Assembly (NCBI GenBank): GCA_900073065.1
Contig: FJOG01000099.1
Span: 4,323-59,341 of the forward strand
Direction of reading: 5' to 3'
Source of the DNA: Phialocephala subalpina
Lineage: Eukaryota; Ascomycota; Leotiomycetes; Helotiales; Mollisiaceae
DNA: 55,019 nucleotides
Below, piece after piece: positions 30,413-42,383 of this stretch (its first letter is position 1; each line of letters opens with the position of its first letter). Below the pieces are notes generated by a model. It ran no database searches. It was given only the letters and a program-made list of their open reading frames with translations, and had not been told where the DNA came from. A program made the translations under genes and the position numbers.

Positions 30413-32540
30413 ATGTCTTCTGAGTACGATTTCATCGTGGTTGGTGGTGAGAATATTTGCCGGCACATATTCAATTTCATTGACACGTGAAACAGCTGGT
30501 GCTTCAGGGTGCGCTCTCGCCGCTCGACTCGCCCAATCCGCGAAAAAGCCTTCGGTCCTTCTTCTAGAAGCGGGTGGTAAGAACGATGATGCTTCCTATC
30601 GCATCCCAGCAGACCGATTTACGCTCGCGTTCAAAGAAGAGTCCCTCAACTGGGGATACAAAACTGAACCTCAGAACCACCTCAAAGGCCAGCAAATTGA
30701 CTATTCTCGAGGGAAAGGCCTGGGAGGTAGCACTGCTATTAACTTCTCCTGCTGGGTAATCGGTGCTGACGAGGATTTCAATGAATGGGCGAGAATGGTG
30801 GATGACGAGACTTGGAACTGGAAGAATGTCAAGCAGAGGTTCAAGAAGATTGAGAGTTATCATGTTGAGGTGCCAGAAGAGCATCGGAAATATGTCAATC
30901 CCAAAGCAGAAGGTAGTGTCAAGGTCGCCATGATTTTGAAAGCAACTAACATAACTTCAGATCATGGAACAGACGGGCCATTGCACCTCAGCTATGCCGA
31001 TCCATGGGAGAAAGGTTTGACAGACGTGTTCGTGGCTGCTCAAGAGGTCGGTATGGGTGTCAATCCCGATGTCAATTCCGGGAACCCAATAGGCATGGGC
31101 ATGGGAGCAGGTTGTGTCTATGATGGAGAGAGGACTACTGCCTCCGATTACCTGAAGAATGCGCCATCAAACCTCACCATCATGGTCAACTCACAAGCAG
31201 CGAAGATCCTCTTTTCGGGTGACAAAGCTACTGGCATTAAAACGATTAACGGCAGGAACTTCCATGCACGACAGGACGTCGTACTTTCTCTTGGCGTGAG
31301 CATTCCCGCTACATCGCCAAATAAAGACTGACCAAGATCCTAGGCTCTCAACTCACCACAACTCTTGATGTTGTCAGGAATCGGGCCTCGAAAGGAATTG
31401 GAAAAGCATAGCATAGAGGTTAAGCTTGACATGCCTGAAATTGGAAAGAATATGCAAGATCACTGTTTTTCTACAGCAACGCTTCTCCGGCAACCTGGTA
31501 CCGACGACCGCTCAACATTCGAGGCAAGTGCAGAAACAGCCAGAGCGCAATATCAAAAAGACAAGTCTGGCCTCATGCGTACCATGTATTGCGGCACACC
31601 AAGTAACCAACCCCTCTCCCCGTTCCTCCTCGTTGCTTTTGCGGTCCTGCAACCCCCCAGCGAGCGTCTCGTCTCCTGTTTCCTCCCCTCAAAAACGTCA
31701 AACTGATTCGTTGTAGTGGGTTGGTTCAAGAGCGATCGGGTTCTGGCATCGGATGAGTTCAAAGCACTGGACCAGTATACTCAAGAACACATTAAGAAGC
31801 CAACAGTACCAATCTTTGAGATAGCCACAGTAAGTAGCCTCCTATGTTGCATAGCACACCTGCTAACGGGTATTCAAGCACACTCCTCCTCTATTTGTTG
31901 GTGACTATGCCTTGCAACCGACAGATAGTTACCTAACCTGTCTATCATTCGTGATGAACCCCCAGTCAACAGGAGAAGTGACGCTGAACTCAGCAAACCC
32001 TTCTGATGTACCAAAGGTGGACCCAAAGCTGCTCTCACACCCATTCGATAGGCGCGTTATGATCGAAGGTATGCGGCAGATGATGGACTATCTCGAGGCT
32101 CCTGCATTTAAAAAGTCAACCATCAAGATGATCGGCTGCCCGAGGAGTCGATCAGATGAGGACATATGGGTTCGTAAAGAAAAATGGAAATCAACAGTGC
32201 TTGGCTAACGACCAACAGGACCACTGTGCTGGAGACCTCTTCTCCTCTTGGCATATGTGCAGCACCGTGAGAATGGGGAAGAAGGAAGACAAAGGCGCGT
32301 GTGTCGATACCGATTTTCGAGTCCGAGGTGTCCAGGGTCTGCGAGTTGTTGATCTGAGTGTCATTCCACTGTTGCCCAAGTGAGTAGTCCTCCAATCGGG
32401 ACAAGATCCAATGCTGACTGATTCTTAGTAACCATACACAATCGACTGCTTATCTCGTGGGCGAGACGGCGGCAGAGAAACTGATCGCTGAGTATGGTCT
32501 TGGCGAGGGTGGAACCCCTCAGGCGAAACTGCGATTTTGA
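30413..32540 (+). CDS. GMC-family FAD oxidoreductase (choline/alcohol dehydrogenase-like)
   Basis: A flavoprotein oxidising an alcohol, about 530 residues in eight exons. The FAD-binding dinucleotide motif VVGAGASGC is split by the first intron. LLLEAGG, the first GMC signature [12 protein letters not shown] and the second signature [14 protein letters not shown] all follow; the last is formed only after splicing. The active-site pair is present as [11 protein letters not shown] and [13 protein letters not shown]. No signal peptide is visible, so it is probably cytosolic, unlike secreted aryl-alcohol oxidases. The 48-nt intron at 30913-30960 has no in-frame stop and a length divisible by three, so its retention would insert 16 residues just before the HGTDGPL motif. 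The substrate cannot be told from sequence. Confidence 0.9.
30913..30960 (+). other. Frame-preserving 48-nt intron in the GMC gene
   Basis: GTAGTG donor, ACTAAC branch and TTCAG acceptor mark an intron. Its length is a multiple of three and it has no stop, so spliced and unspliced forms would both encode full proteins differing by 16 residues. Family alignment favours removal, since [10 protein letters not shown] is then continuous. Confidence 0.6.
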
Positions 32541-33677
32541 AATGGCGAAGTCTCTGGTCGTTTGAAGCTTTGTAACTGCCCGTTCGCTACAGGCATTTAG
32601 ATGTCCAAACATTCTTGGAATAAGAAAAGCGATCCGAATACTGCAACTGGCTAAATGGGCGAGGGAACTAGTAGCTATTGGACTAGATGGATTGAATTCG
32701 CAGACATATACAGGCAGGAGTGGCCAAGGCGGCCCAGTAACAGGTTGAATTCCACCTCTCAAATCGAGACCACTTCATTCTCAAATATTTACGTGTCCAA
32801 CTGGTTTTAGACGGCAAAGCGATTGCGGACAAGCCAGACTAGGCAGAAATTCAAGCTGATATAATACAATCCTCAAGCCTCCAACATCTTACGTCGGATG
32901 TGGCCAAAGCAAGACGCGGAAAGCAAGTGGGAGCAAGTGAGGCGTACTTTGCCACTTGCGGGTCAAGTCATGAGATGTGTTGCTATTGCCACCATGAATA
33001 GGAATTCGGTATGACCATGTAGCAGTTTTATAGGGAACTTGCATACGCTGCCGGTAAGGACAGCCCCTGCTCGTAACGTTCAGATGGATGGTACGCCATG
33101 AGCAGAACTTTAAATAAATCATGTTGAGAGTTGAGACACTGTTTCTAAGTGCAGCTATCTTCATATGTGAAACTTGAGAGATTATATAGAAATAGGTAGG
33201 TGGAAGTATGCTATGCTATGCTGTGTAACAGAAGCCTGCAGTCGATTTCCTCCCTTTGGGTCCGACCTGGCCCGCAGCGCCTTCCTCGTTCTGGCTGCTC
33301 CGATCTATTCTTAGATTCCCGTCAGCCCTCACCCTGAAGTCTCCCCCATCTCCCGGGTCGTCGTGCTCATTGGACGACATGGCTAGGGAATTGCCCGATT
33401 TTCAGGCCTTTGTCCACTGCGTGTCTGCTGCGTAGCAGTATCATCGTGATGCAAGAGCAGGACGACGAAGTAGCAGGCTCTCTCCCCGCGCCACAGAGCT
33501 ATATATCCATCCCCACGTTACCAGACGAGCTTGTACATTGCCCCGAACCACCGAACACTTGCTAGCCTGAAGACTCTGGCTATCGCCGAATCGACCACAC
33601 ACAGCTCATATTCATCCTCTGTCCCCGCATGGACTGACGAACCCCTTGAAAGCTAAGAAGCTGCATAACGACGTACC
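32541..33677. other. Intergenic, 1.1 kb, nothing recognised
   Basis: It holds the 3' end of the GMC gene and the promoter of the next plus-strand gene. A CTATG run occurs at 33210-33222. I see no coding frame or RNA gene. Confidence 0.5.
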
Positions 33678-34777
33678 ATGGCGGTACCATCCCCTCGAAG
33701 ACTCGATTTCGAACCAGACACCGTTCCCCTAGCAGGCGCCAGCTCCCCCGATGAAGCTCCAGCTCTGTCATCCTCGAGCGCACTTGCTCGCTTTGAGTTT
33801 GAGTCTGGCAGAGGCAATGAAGGAACAAAGATTCTGATGGTGGAATGGTCCGACGACGACGCTGATGGAGCTGCCAACTTGGGGGACTGGGAGGTTTCAT
33901 GGGAAGGCAAGACAACCGTGCTTTCGGCGAAGGATGGAGCGGAGGGCAAGCTACATCGAATTTATTTTCTGCTGGCACCGGGCGCAAGCATACCGCGAAT
34001 AGTGAAGCTGTCGCAGGCGGGAGGCAAGGTGATGCAAACCAATCCTCTACCAGCTATATTCCCTCCAGAGCTTGGAATAAGTGCAACAACCCAAGGACGA
34101 AAAGGGGTACTTCACACAGTATGGGCTAAGAAGCGATTGTCCGTCCTACAAAGGGAGATCGAGCAGGAGATGAAGAACGGCGAAGGTGTGGGTTTGGAGA
34201 TGGCTATACAAGAGAAGCAATGGATCGAGGAGAATTTTGGTATTGGGCCAAGAGTAATTCCTGACTTGCAGTATACAACATCGCCAACGAGCCCAAAGAC
34301 CCCAGGTGGAGGCAGACTCTCAGAAAAGCTGAAAGGCCTCAAGTTGGGCACTAGTGCATCAGAACTCACCGCATCGTCAGGTATGTTGAGTCCCATTGCT
34401 ATCATGGCTTTGCTCAGATCATGACAGAACAAGATTCATCTGGACTCGGCAACCGTTCTAATAATCCGTTATCTCCGGATCTTGGCGACGTTGCGGTATC
34501 ATCGTTCTCACTCTTCCACGGCACCTCTCGACCACCTCGACCTGTGGCTCAGAACCCACCACAACATCTTGCAGGCAAGCAAAATGACCCCCTTCACGGC
34601 AACCGCATTGCATCTCTAGATGCCATGACTAGTGGACAACCTCCAGCTCGGGACGAAGCAGAAACTGAGGACGAGCTCTTTGCGGTAAAATTGAGTCCAC
34701 GGAGTCCTGAAATGAAGAAAAGTCCGTTCTCCTTCACCACGAAGGACACAGCACCGTGGCTGAAACATGATGAATAA
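33678..34777 (+). CDS. Conserved-looking fungal protein of unknown function
   Basis: About 350 residues in two exons. I do not recognise a named domain. The N-terminal 35 residues are Pro/Ser-rich. A compact, probably beta-rich region follows (KILMVEWSDDD, DWEVSWEGKTTVL, KLHRIYFLLAPGASIPRIV, NPLPAIFPPELG), then a helical stretch (LQREIEQEMKNGEG) and a long Ser/Pro-rich tail with TSPTSPKTPGGG. The intron near 34380-34430 is best closed at the acceptor CATGACAG, which continues with EQDSSGLGNRS. The tail suggests phosphorylation. A regulatory cytosolic protein is plausible, but nothing in the sequence proves it. Confidence 0.75.
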
Positions 34778-35616
34778 TGACTGATCTCTGCGATCATTTC
34801 CACGAGTTATGCGGAGTTATGGCGATCAACGTTCGTTGTGTGGCCAAGCCTTGACATAGCATTATACCAAACCGAATACATTTGACATTTCCGATACAAT
34901 CTTCCTGTCTCTGGCGGAGCCATGAAAAGAAAAGATACATATGGATTGCACTGGGGATTGGACTTGTCTGTAAGAGAAACTTGCGGCGTTTGCAATGTTT
35001 GAATGAAGACCATAGAGTGACTTTCTTCGTGTTGGGATTGTGTTCTTGGTGCTGTCTGTCTCGAGACCCTGCAAGCAAGAAACCATTCTCCTACGATCTT
35101 TCGTGTAACTGAGTGTACTGTACAGCCCTGTTTGGGTGGATGTGGCTGATAGTGCTGGCATCGTTCGAAGCCCCTTCTTCGTGCTTCTGGCCTCGGAAGT
35201 GTTTTGAGACCGACTCCGACGACTCCGATTCAGCATTCCAATGTCAGAAGTTCGGCCCCATCCTGTTCTGTTTAGTTCTGCCAGAATAATGTTGGATAGA
35301 GAGATACATGGTTGATGGAAGTGGGGCTCGTAAGTGCCGCAAATGGCGAGCCGTGTTGTCCCCGCTCCCATATCCATAGCCAAGGTTATCTGAAGCTTGT
35401 GCTTATGCTTGAGCTTTGAAACGTCAGCATTTTGCTTCTGCTCCGGGTTCATTTGCTCACCCATTTCCATCATCGACCCAGCTTATTTCTTCGTCGTGAA
35501 TGTTGATATTTTCGTCGTACCAAAAAGCCAAATACTCTGTGCCACAGTGCAAGCACCACATCTTTCCAACCCCAAGATCTTGATGGTGCCTATCCACGGT
35601 CTTCACGTCGCGAATC
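34778..35616. other. Intergenic, 0.84 kb
   Basis: Between two plus-strand genes. A minus-strand frame of 203 codons (35473-34862) reads as low-quality sequence without domain features. I support no gene. Confidence 0.45.
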
Positions 35617-37370
35617 ATGGCCAACGTTACCAGCACTCACCTTCCTGCTAAGATATCTGCATCCCAATACTTGTCTCTTGGGGCTCCATATGTTTTTACC
35701 GCAGTTCTAGGCTACACAATACTCTGCTCCCTTCTTCGGTATCGACGGAGAGATGCTATGCGGCGAAACTTCAACTTTGCTGATCGCAAGTCTTTTTCTC
35801 GTATGACCAACGTCGACGCCCAGGAGATCGTCACGTATCTGGCCGAATTGGAGTTCCCAAAAATCATGGAAATGTCACTCCAGTTTGCCTTGTTCAAGGT
35901 AAGTTTTCATCTTCTTCCTCCGTGTGCATATGATAGCACTGATTCGTATAACAGACTTATGGTATTCCTACAATCTCTAGACTACTTGTAGCTACCAAGG
36001 AGTTCAGCTCACCAGAAAGTGCCAGCAAGAGATATGCAGATACCGGCGTTCTTATCCAAGAGTTCACAGGTCATCACCCTCGGTCGGAGCGTGCAATCAA
36101 AGCTATCGCGAGGATGAACTATATCCACGGCATGTACCAGAAATCGGGGAAGATCAGTATCGAAGACCTTTTATATACACTGAGTGTCTTCATCACGGAA
36201 CCTATCACGTGGGTTAAGAAGTATGAATGGAGAGAAATGACTGAGATGGAAATTTGTGCTATTGCCACATTCTGGAAAAGCATAGGAGATGCTATGGGTA
36301 TTGAGTATAGAGGCAGGCTCGGTCGGTCTGAGTGGGCCGATGGCTTGGAGTTCTATGATGATATCAAAAATTGGGCAGAGGCATACGAGGCTCAATATAT
36401 GTAAGTGACAATTTCTCAAAGGATTATTCCCTCCTTTGTATTGCCTCTAGAGTGCATTACTCCATATGCACTCCAACTGTACACCAGACGCACTCTCGAG
36501 ACATGCATATTTACTCTCGAAACATGCAAAAGAATTTAGCTGACTCCGAGGTCTTGACAAAAGGGTCCCCGCCGCGTCCAACAAGACCACAGCTGATGAA
36601 TTGGTCCCTCTACTCCTGTTGTAAGCATAACCCCCCCTTGCAATACCTGAATCCCTTTGTCGGTGTCCACACAGCTATGCTTTGATGGTCTAGCCAAGAT
36701 ATCCTTTCCATTTTACCTCCTAGTTGGACGTAGTATGGCTGACCTGAGCTTCATAGTTATGTACCAAAAGCGTTCAAGTCAAATGCCTCACATGTCGTTG
36801 GTGTCCTCATGGGAACTCGACTGAGAGCCGCAATGAGGTAAGCTTCTACTCCAGATGTAACATCCAACAATCGCCTAACCTCAGCACTCATCAAGCTTTC
36901 CTACCCCTCCGAGGTTCTACTTCAACCTCACCTATATACTTCTCGAGACCCGTCGCTTCTGCTTACGTTACTTCTCTCTGCCAAGACCCGAGTTCCTGCG
37001 TGTCCGAGGGACCAGTGACAACCCAGATCCCACGACAGGACGGTTTTATTTGAACAACTATCTCGCCCATCCGTTCTACAGTAAGTCCTATCGCTCGACT
37101 ACAGGCAGTCCATGGGCTCTGGGTGTGCTAACATATTTTGTAGTCAAGCCAGGATTCTTAAACAGATGGGGCCCTGAGGCATGGTTTGTTTGGTACATGG
37201 GCGGCGATGTACCAGGCTCAAAGGGAAGCCAATACAGCCCCGAAGGGTACAGCTTCCAAGAAGTAGGACCAAAGATCATGAAGAACAGAGGGCTTGAAGA
37301 GACAAGAATGTGGGAGGAGAAGTTAAAGGCCGAAAGACCAACCGGCTGTCCATTTGCATTCGCCAAGTAA
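35617..37370 (+). CDS. MpaB-like ER-membrane oxygenase
   Basis: About 430 residues in six exons, similar to MpaB, the ER-bound oxygenase that cuts a farnesyl chain in mycophenolic acid synthesis, and distantly to rubber oxygenases. The N-terminus has one membrane segment (YVFTAVLGYTILCSLL) followed by a basic turn. Conserved stretches are FPKIMEMSLQFALFKTYGI, RAIKAIARMNYIHGMY, ATFWKSIGDAMGI and MGTRLRAAM just before FPTPPRFYFNL. The C-terminus (PGFLNRWGPEAW, then ERPTGCPF) fits the family. The second intron has to be spliced AT|GTAAGT to AAAAG|G to give MVPAASNKTTADELVPLL. No polyketide or prenyl synthase genes are next to it. These proteins also occur outside clusters, so the substrate is open. 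Confidence 0.85.
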
Positions 37371-37572
37371 TCTAGCTAGCTGAAGAACAGGAATGCTCGA
37401 TAAGTGGACTGGCACATGGATCTACCAATGTCCCCAAACCTGCCAGCCTTTTAAATATGGCATCTCTTGCACTATTACTGCCTCGAGTAGTTCAGATAGC
37501 TGAAGAACAAGAGTGCCTCGATATAAGGAGTAGCACATGGATCAAATTATGTCCTCCAAACTCGCCAGTTGT

Positions 37573-38660
37573 TCAACTATTATACCTTTTTCGTTGCTGC
37601 TGCTTTTGGATAACCCAATCGGGATCCCACTCCTCGTCATCCGACCCAACTAAGCCACATTGTTAGCATCTTTGAAACCGAAGCAGAAAAATTTCAAGTG
37701 TAACTTACTGGCACAATCATCAGTGGCAGTATCCTTCGTCTCGTAAACCTTCTTGACCTCCTTGCCAGCTACCTTGCTGTCCTGGGCTGGGACGGCCATT
37801 CTACCGCTGTCTTTTCCCTTTCCAGCAGCGAACTTGACAGGTCTTCGACCGCGGATTTGTCTGGTTGGGCTTCCTTTGGTTTGAGTTCCTCTAGCGGGAC
37901 TGCCTTTAGTAGAGCCTTCGTTGGCAGAAGCTTCGGTGACGTCGACCCATTGTCCCTCCTCTTCCTTCGCTTCCTCCTCTTCGGGCTCCGGAGCAAATAT
38001 ATTGGAAAGGGTGCTTTTCTTTCGATTGAATGGGAATCTTTTTGGGCAGGGAGGTCGACCAAGGTAAGGTTCAGGTGGAGGTGCATGATTGTGAATTGCG
38101 TTTGCGATATGATTGCGACGCCATAGAAATGAAAGATTCGTTCGACCAGCCGAGTGCGCTTCAAGGATATCGTCAATGGTAAACTTGCTGGGGCTGTCGC
38201 TGCGACTTGTAGATCGGCTGTGGTGAGGACTTGCGGCACGCGAAGCAGATGAGTAGCCAAACTGGAGCCCCAAGCACCCAGAGCCTCGAGGCGGCTTGTA
38301 GACAGGCTCGTCAGGAGATTCCTTCAATCTGTAACGGTAGACAACGCCGAGATGACGATCATTCCATGGAGTGACCAGACTGGGGACGGCATCTCGAATA
38401 CTAATGATTTGTAAGTATTCGATGGCGTACCTAAGACGACGCAGGTAGGCGTTGGAGGGTATCTGCGATGAGGAATGGTTACGGGTAGCAATTTCCATAC
38501 CCTGTGTAAGAACCACCAACTGCGTCCGCCCAGCTACCATTGCCATTGCCAGAATGAGCGGGATCGAGAGCCTGAGAAAGCTTATTGATCAATTTCGTGC
38601 TGCGCGCGCGCTCGATTCGAGTGATCGAATTGGAACCAGCACAGAGTGCGACAAATGTAT
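37573..38660 (-). CDS. Unknown fungal protein, 5' end unresolved
   Basis: I do not recognise the family. The body is well supported: YLRRLRYAIEYLQIISIRDAVPSL, a Ser/Arg-rich patch, LSFLWRRNHIANAIH, and a long charged tail with acidic and TKGSPTR-like repeats. A last intron (branch GCTAAC, acceptor CTTAG) joins an exon ending EEWDPDWVIQKQQQRKRYNS. Upstream, an exon from 38660 carries SITRIERARSTKLINKLSQ and ends SWADA, and it fits in phase if the weak donor GTTGGT is used. The ATG is not settled. One option begins at 39090 and splices at GTACGT near 38747. An ATG at 38546 lies within the likely intron. Confidence 0.6.
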
Positions 38661-40114
38661 CTGTCCGAGAGATCAGTTGACATGTTCGCTAAACAAAGGA
38701 TATAGGATCGAACCCAGAGTATCAGTTGATACAGTACAGAAACGTACAATCGGAGACACAATACTGCGGAAAGTGACAAGAAAACGAGAAGGAGATCGGT
38801 CGCGGCCCGAAGAAGCAGTTGATGACCTCTTTCGAGCCATTGTAGAAACCTAATGGTGGGTGTGAGGACTTCAATGAGCTTGGTAGCGAAAGCACATCGA
38901 TGTGGAGGTAATTGAGAAAGCAATTGGTGTCGAGATGGAATTTGGGAAGTTGAGACAGTTGGACGAGGAGGTGACAGCAATTATTTGCAAATAGTTCCAT
39001 TGTACGAGGCTGCGCAGGTGCGAAGGTGAGGTTGTAGATTTCGCGATCTAGTGAATCCAGGGGCAAGACGTGACTTGGTGTGTTCACCATGACGAAAGTT
39101 TATGCCAACGAAAATAGCTGCCAGAAATTAATGTGATAGCACACCAGCACACCAGCACGCACAATGGAGCCACAATCTGAATTATACTGTGGAAGTGGCG
39201 AAATACTACTCGTTGATGTGCAGATGACCCAGGATGACTAGGGCAACGAAGATACAAACAATGTCCCACTCTAGCGAGGTATTCAAGCACACTCGAAAGT
39301 CAACTTACCTTCAACATCATTAGACTTGCAGCATCGATTCCGGAAACATCAGGTAAGCTTGCACAGCTTGACTATGACGGCTAGCAGCTGAGATGTAGGT
39401 GCGGAATAGGGCCCATTTCGTCTTGGGACCTGGGCATGTCTTGCGCATGGAGCTGAAATAAACACAATGGAAGCAAATGGCAACACAAGTGCTAAAGCGG
39501 AGCGCATCGTTGACTTTCGAAGATGAGTACGTCGAGTGATCAACAGCTCTGAACGCTGCAAGAATGGTACAGGCACAGTTGTCTATGCTTCCCATCCAAG
39601 CGCTACGCTCAGGACCAGAACGAAATGCCTCATGCGTTACAATCCTATACCGGAGGGCAAGATCGCAACTCCAAAGCCCTATGACTGGGAAGCTAGGACA
39701 TTCACAGCTGTGGGGTAGAAAGAAGCATGCAAGGCTCTGGGCACGACAGTAGTAAAGCACAATTCAATGCCAGGAAAAATGCCGTCCAGAGTCAGCGGGT
39801 CTTGATAATCTCAAGCCTATATTAAAATGAAGAGCAAAGCAAAGCAACACTGTCCCAGATGCAGTGGCATCGAGCTGTGTGAGTGAGGACCTCGAGTGAG
39901 GTCTCACTCGTGGAACTAGCTTCAAAAGCACGTGCCGTCCCATCGATAAGCAAGAGCTTCCCTGAAGCTCGATTGCACCTCCTCACTCGCATCTGTAGCT
40001 TTGCCAATCCTGGATACTGAGCAGCACAAGATATCAACGCAACCCATTGGAGCTTGCTCGGGCGTTGCCTGATTACCATTCTCCCTCCACGGTACAGCGA
40101 CCCCAGCAAGAACA
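38661..40114. other. Divergent region, first exon of unknown gene possibly inside
   Basis: A minus-strand frame from 39090 to 38722 may be the first exon of the gene ending at 37573. The rest (about 39100-40114) is the V-ATPase C promoter side. It includes a 7-bp inverted repeat GAGTGAG...CTCACTC near 39881-39909. No other gene is supported. Confidence 0.35.
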
Positions 40115-41533
40115 ATGTCGGGTCCCACGAAATACATACTGGTCTCTCTGCCCACGTCCATCTCGCCATCCAATGACAAGGAGGAAGCTCTCACAGCCCT
40201 ACGCTCGACGGTGGGCGCAGATAATGGCGAGGTACAGCCCTTCAAGATCCCCGAGTTCAAGATTGGAACGTTAGATGCTTTGGTTCAACAAGCAGACGAC
40301 CTGGCGAAGCTAGAGAGCTCTTGCGAAGCTGTTGTTGCTAAGGTTGGAGACTCATTGCGGAGCTTGCTCGAGGGAGACGAGGATAAGATTGCACAGCAGA
40401 AGACGGTCAACGATAGTATGTCTTCGAATCAGCTCTGCTGCCAATCCTGTTCACTTGAAGCTGCCATTAACACATCTCCAGAGCCTGCCGATCAATATCT
40501 AAGAGCCTTCACCTGGAATAAGGTCAAATATCGTGCCGACAAGCCACTCGCAGAGCTCATAGACTCATTACAGAAGGTTCGTAAGAGGTATATCTCAGGA
40601 ACGAGCATTCATTGATTCGTTGTTTATAGGAGCTCGTTAGCATTGACAACGATGTCAAAAGCAAGTTCAGTCAATACAACAATGTCAAGACAAACCTCAC
40701 CACACTACAACGGAAGCAAACGTGCGTTCTTCCCTGGGTACAATGCAGACTTGGTCTATATAGCTGACTTCTCACAGCGGCAACCTCTCCACCAAATCCC
40801 TCACACCAGTCGTTGACCCGAAACTATTGATCCAAGATTCTGAATACCTCGAGACGCACTTAGTTGTTGTGCCCAACAATGCGAAGAAAGACTTCATCCG
40901 AAGCTATGAGACCATCTCACCCATGGTCGTGCCACGATCATCAATTGAGGTTACGCGCGACGATGAATTTACGCTATTTGCGGTTACAACCTTCAAGAAG
41001 CACAGTGCAGAGTTCCAGCACAAGTGCAGGGAGCAGAAATGGACACCTCGAGACTACAAGTACGTTGAGGGAGGCAAGGAGGAAGAGCGAAAGGAGATTG
41101 AGCGAGTCAGCAAGGATGAAAGAAAGATCTGGGGTGAAGCATTGAGGCTTGGACGAACAGGCTGGAGCGAGAGCGTCATGATCTGGATCCATGTCTTGAC
41201 TCTCCGCGTGTTTGTTGAAACTGTGCTACGCTATGGACTTCCTCTGGACTTTGTCTGTGGTTTGATCAAGGTAAGCTATTGGCCAAAGCAACACTGCATA
41301 GCAGCAACACTAACAATCTATAGACTTCTCCCAAGCTCGCGAAGAAAGCGAAGACATCACTCGACTCGACATACTCGTATCTAGGCGGAAATGCATTTGG
41401 GAGGGACAAGAAGGGCAAGGTTACCAAGGATGACTCGGCATTGTCTTCAGAAATGGCAGCAGCTGGAGTCAGTGGACACGGTGAAGGCAGTGAGTATACG
41501 GCCTATGTTTATTACGACTTTGAGATCATATAG
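40115..41533 (+). CDS. vma5: V-type ATPase subunit C (Vma5)
   Basis: The peripheral-stalk subunit that links V1 to Vo and governs their reversible assembly; acts at the vacuolar membrane. About 390 residues in five exons. It begins MSGPTKYILVSLPTS. The next exons carry YLRAFTWNKVKYRADKPLAE and SFEST-type stalk helices, then the foot domain with LVVVPNNAKKDFIRSYE, MVVPRSS and TTFKKHSAEFQHKCRE. The RVFVETVLRYGLPLDF signature sits before the last intron, and the chain ends GSEYTAYVYYDFEII. Typical family length is about 390. The stop lies only 119 bp from the stop of the convergent APS kinase gene. Confidence 0.95.
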
Positions 41534-41652
41534 ATATTACGGGATGCGGTATTCCCTATTGGCGCATGGGTTGAAGCATTGTAGTATTGTGTCGGAAACG
41601 TTAATGGCAAGAGACCATTCAACAAAGCAGAAGCATTTCTTGATTCTATTCT

Positions 41653-42383
41653 CTATTTGGGAAGCAGGTTTTTTGAATGCAGGTACTCCATGATCTTGGT
41701 AACCGACTCCTCCACGGACAACTGGTCAGTCCTGAGATGAATCTCAGGTGCTTCTGGCGCCTCGTATGGTGCAGATATACCAGTGAAATTTGGGATCTCT
41801 CCTGCTCGAGCCTTCCTGTACAGGCCCTTGGGATCCCGCTTCTCGGCTTCCTCAACCGGAATATCGATAAAAACTTCAATGAATGGAATCGGGTCGTCTC
41901 CACCTTGGTTCGCAGCGGCATGGAGATCTCTTGCAATCTGTCGATCGGCCTTGTATGGAGAGATAAAAGACGTCAGGGCGACTGTCGAGGAATCCGCGAA
42001 GAGCTTCGCGACCTAGACATCTCATTCGTCAAGAAACGTATCTGCCACTGAACAGAGCATAACCGACCTCTGCGATTCTTCTAATGTTCTCATTGCGATC
42101 CTTCTCTGAGAATCCCAGATCCTTGTTCAGTCCGAACCGTACATTGTCTCCATCCAAACGGTATGCCGCAACGCCCAAGTGCAGAAGATGTTGCTCGAGA
42201 GCGGTTGCTACGGTAGATTTTCCTGAGGCGGAGAGGCCAGTGAGCCAGAGGGTGAATCCGCGTTGCTTCCGTAACTCGTTGCGCTCGTGTCGGGAGAGAG
42301 AAGGGTGCCAGGTAATGTTACTGTGTTGTTTATTAGTATTTTAATGCAGACTGCGGGGTTTGGCGGGGTACTTGCGTCGCCAT
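41653..42383 (-). CDS. met14: Adenylylsulfate (APS) kinase
   Basis: Makes PAPS from APS and ATP, the second step of sulfate assimilation. About 205 residues in three exons. It begins [20 protein letters not shown], nearly as in yeast Met14, has the P-loop GLSASGKST, then [22 protein letters not shown] and RRIAEV, where an intron of about 60 nt intervenes before [19 protein letters not shown]. The C-terminus ends [10 protein letters not shown]. The first intron (42375-42321, 55 nt) has a GC donor (GCAAGT) and splits the third codon; only this splice gives the conserved Thr. It is a complete, probably active enzyme in the cytosol. Confidence 0.95.

Noticed and set aside
30004..30486. 160-codon minus-strand frame upstream of and across the GMC start
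   Set aside because: It has no domain features and overlaps the well supported first exon of the GMC gene.
34862..35473. 203-codon minus-strand frame
   Set aside because: Its composition is not protein-like in any domain sense, it has no splice partners, and it lies between two plus-strand genes. Kept as intergenic.
30413..37370. A secondary-metabolite cluster built on the GMC and MpaB-like oxidoreductases
   Set aside because: No polyketide synthase, peptide synthetase, prenyltransferase, pathway regulator or transporter is found nearby. Both families also occur outside clusters.
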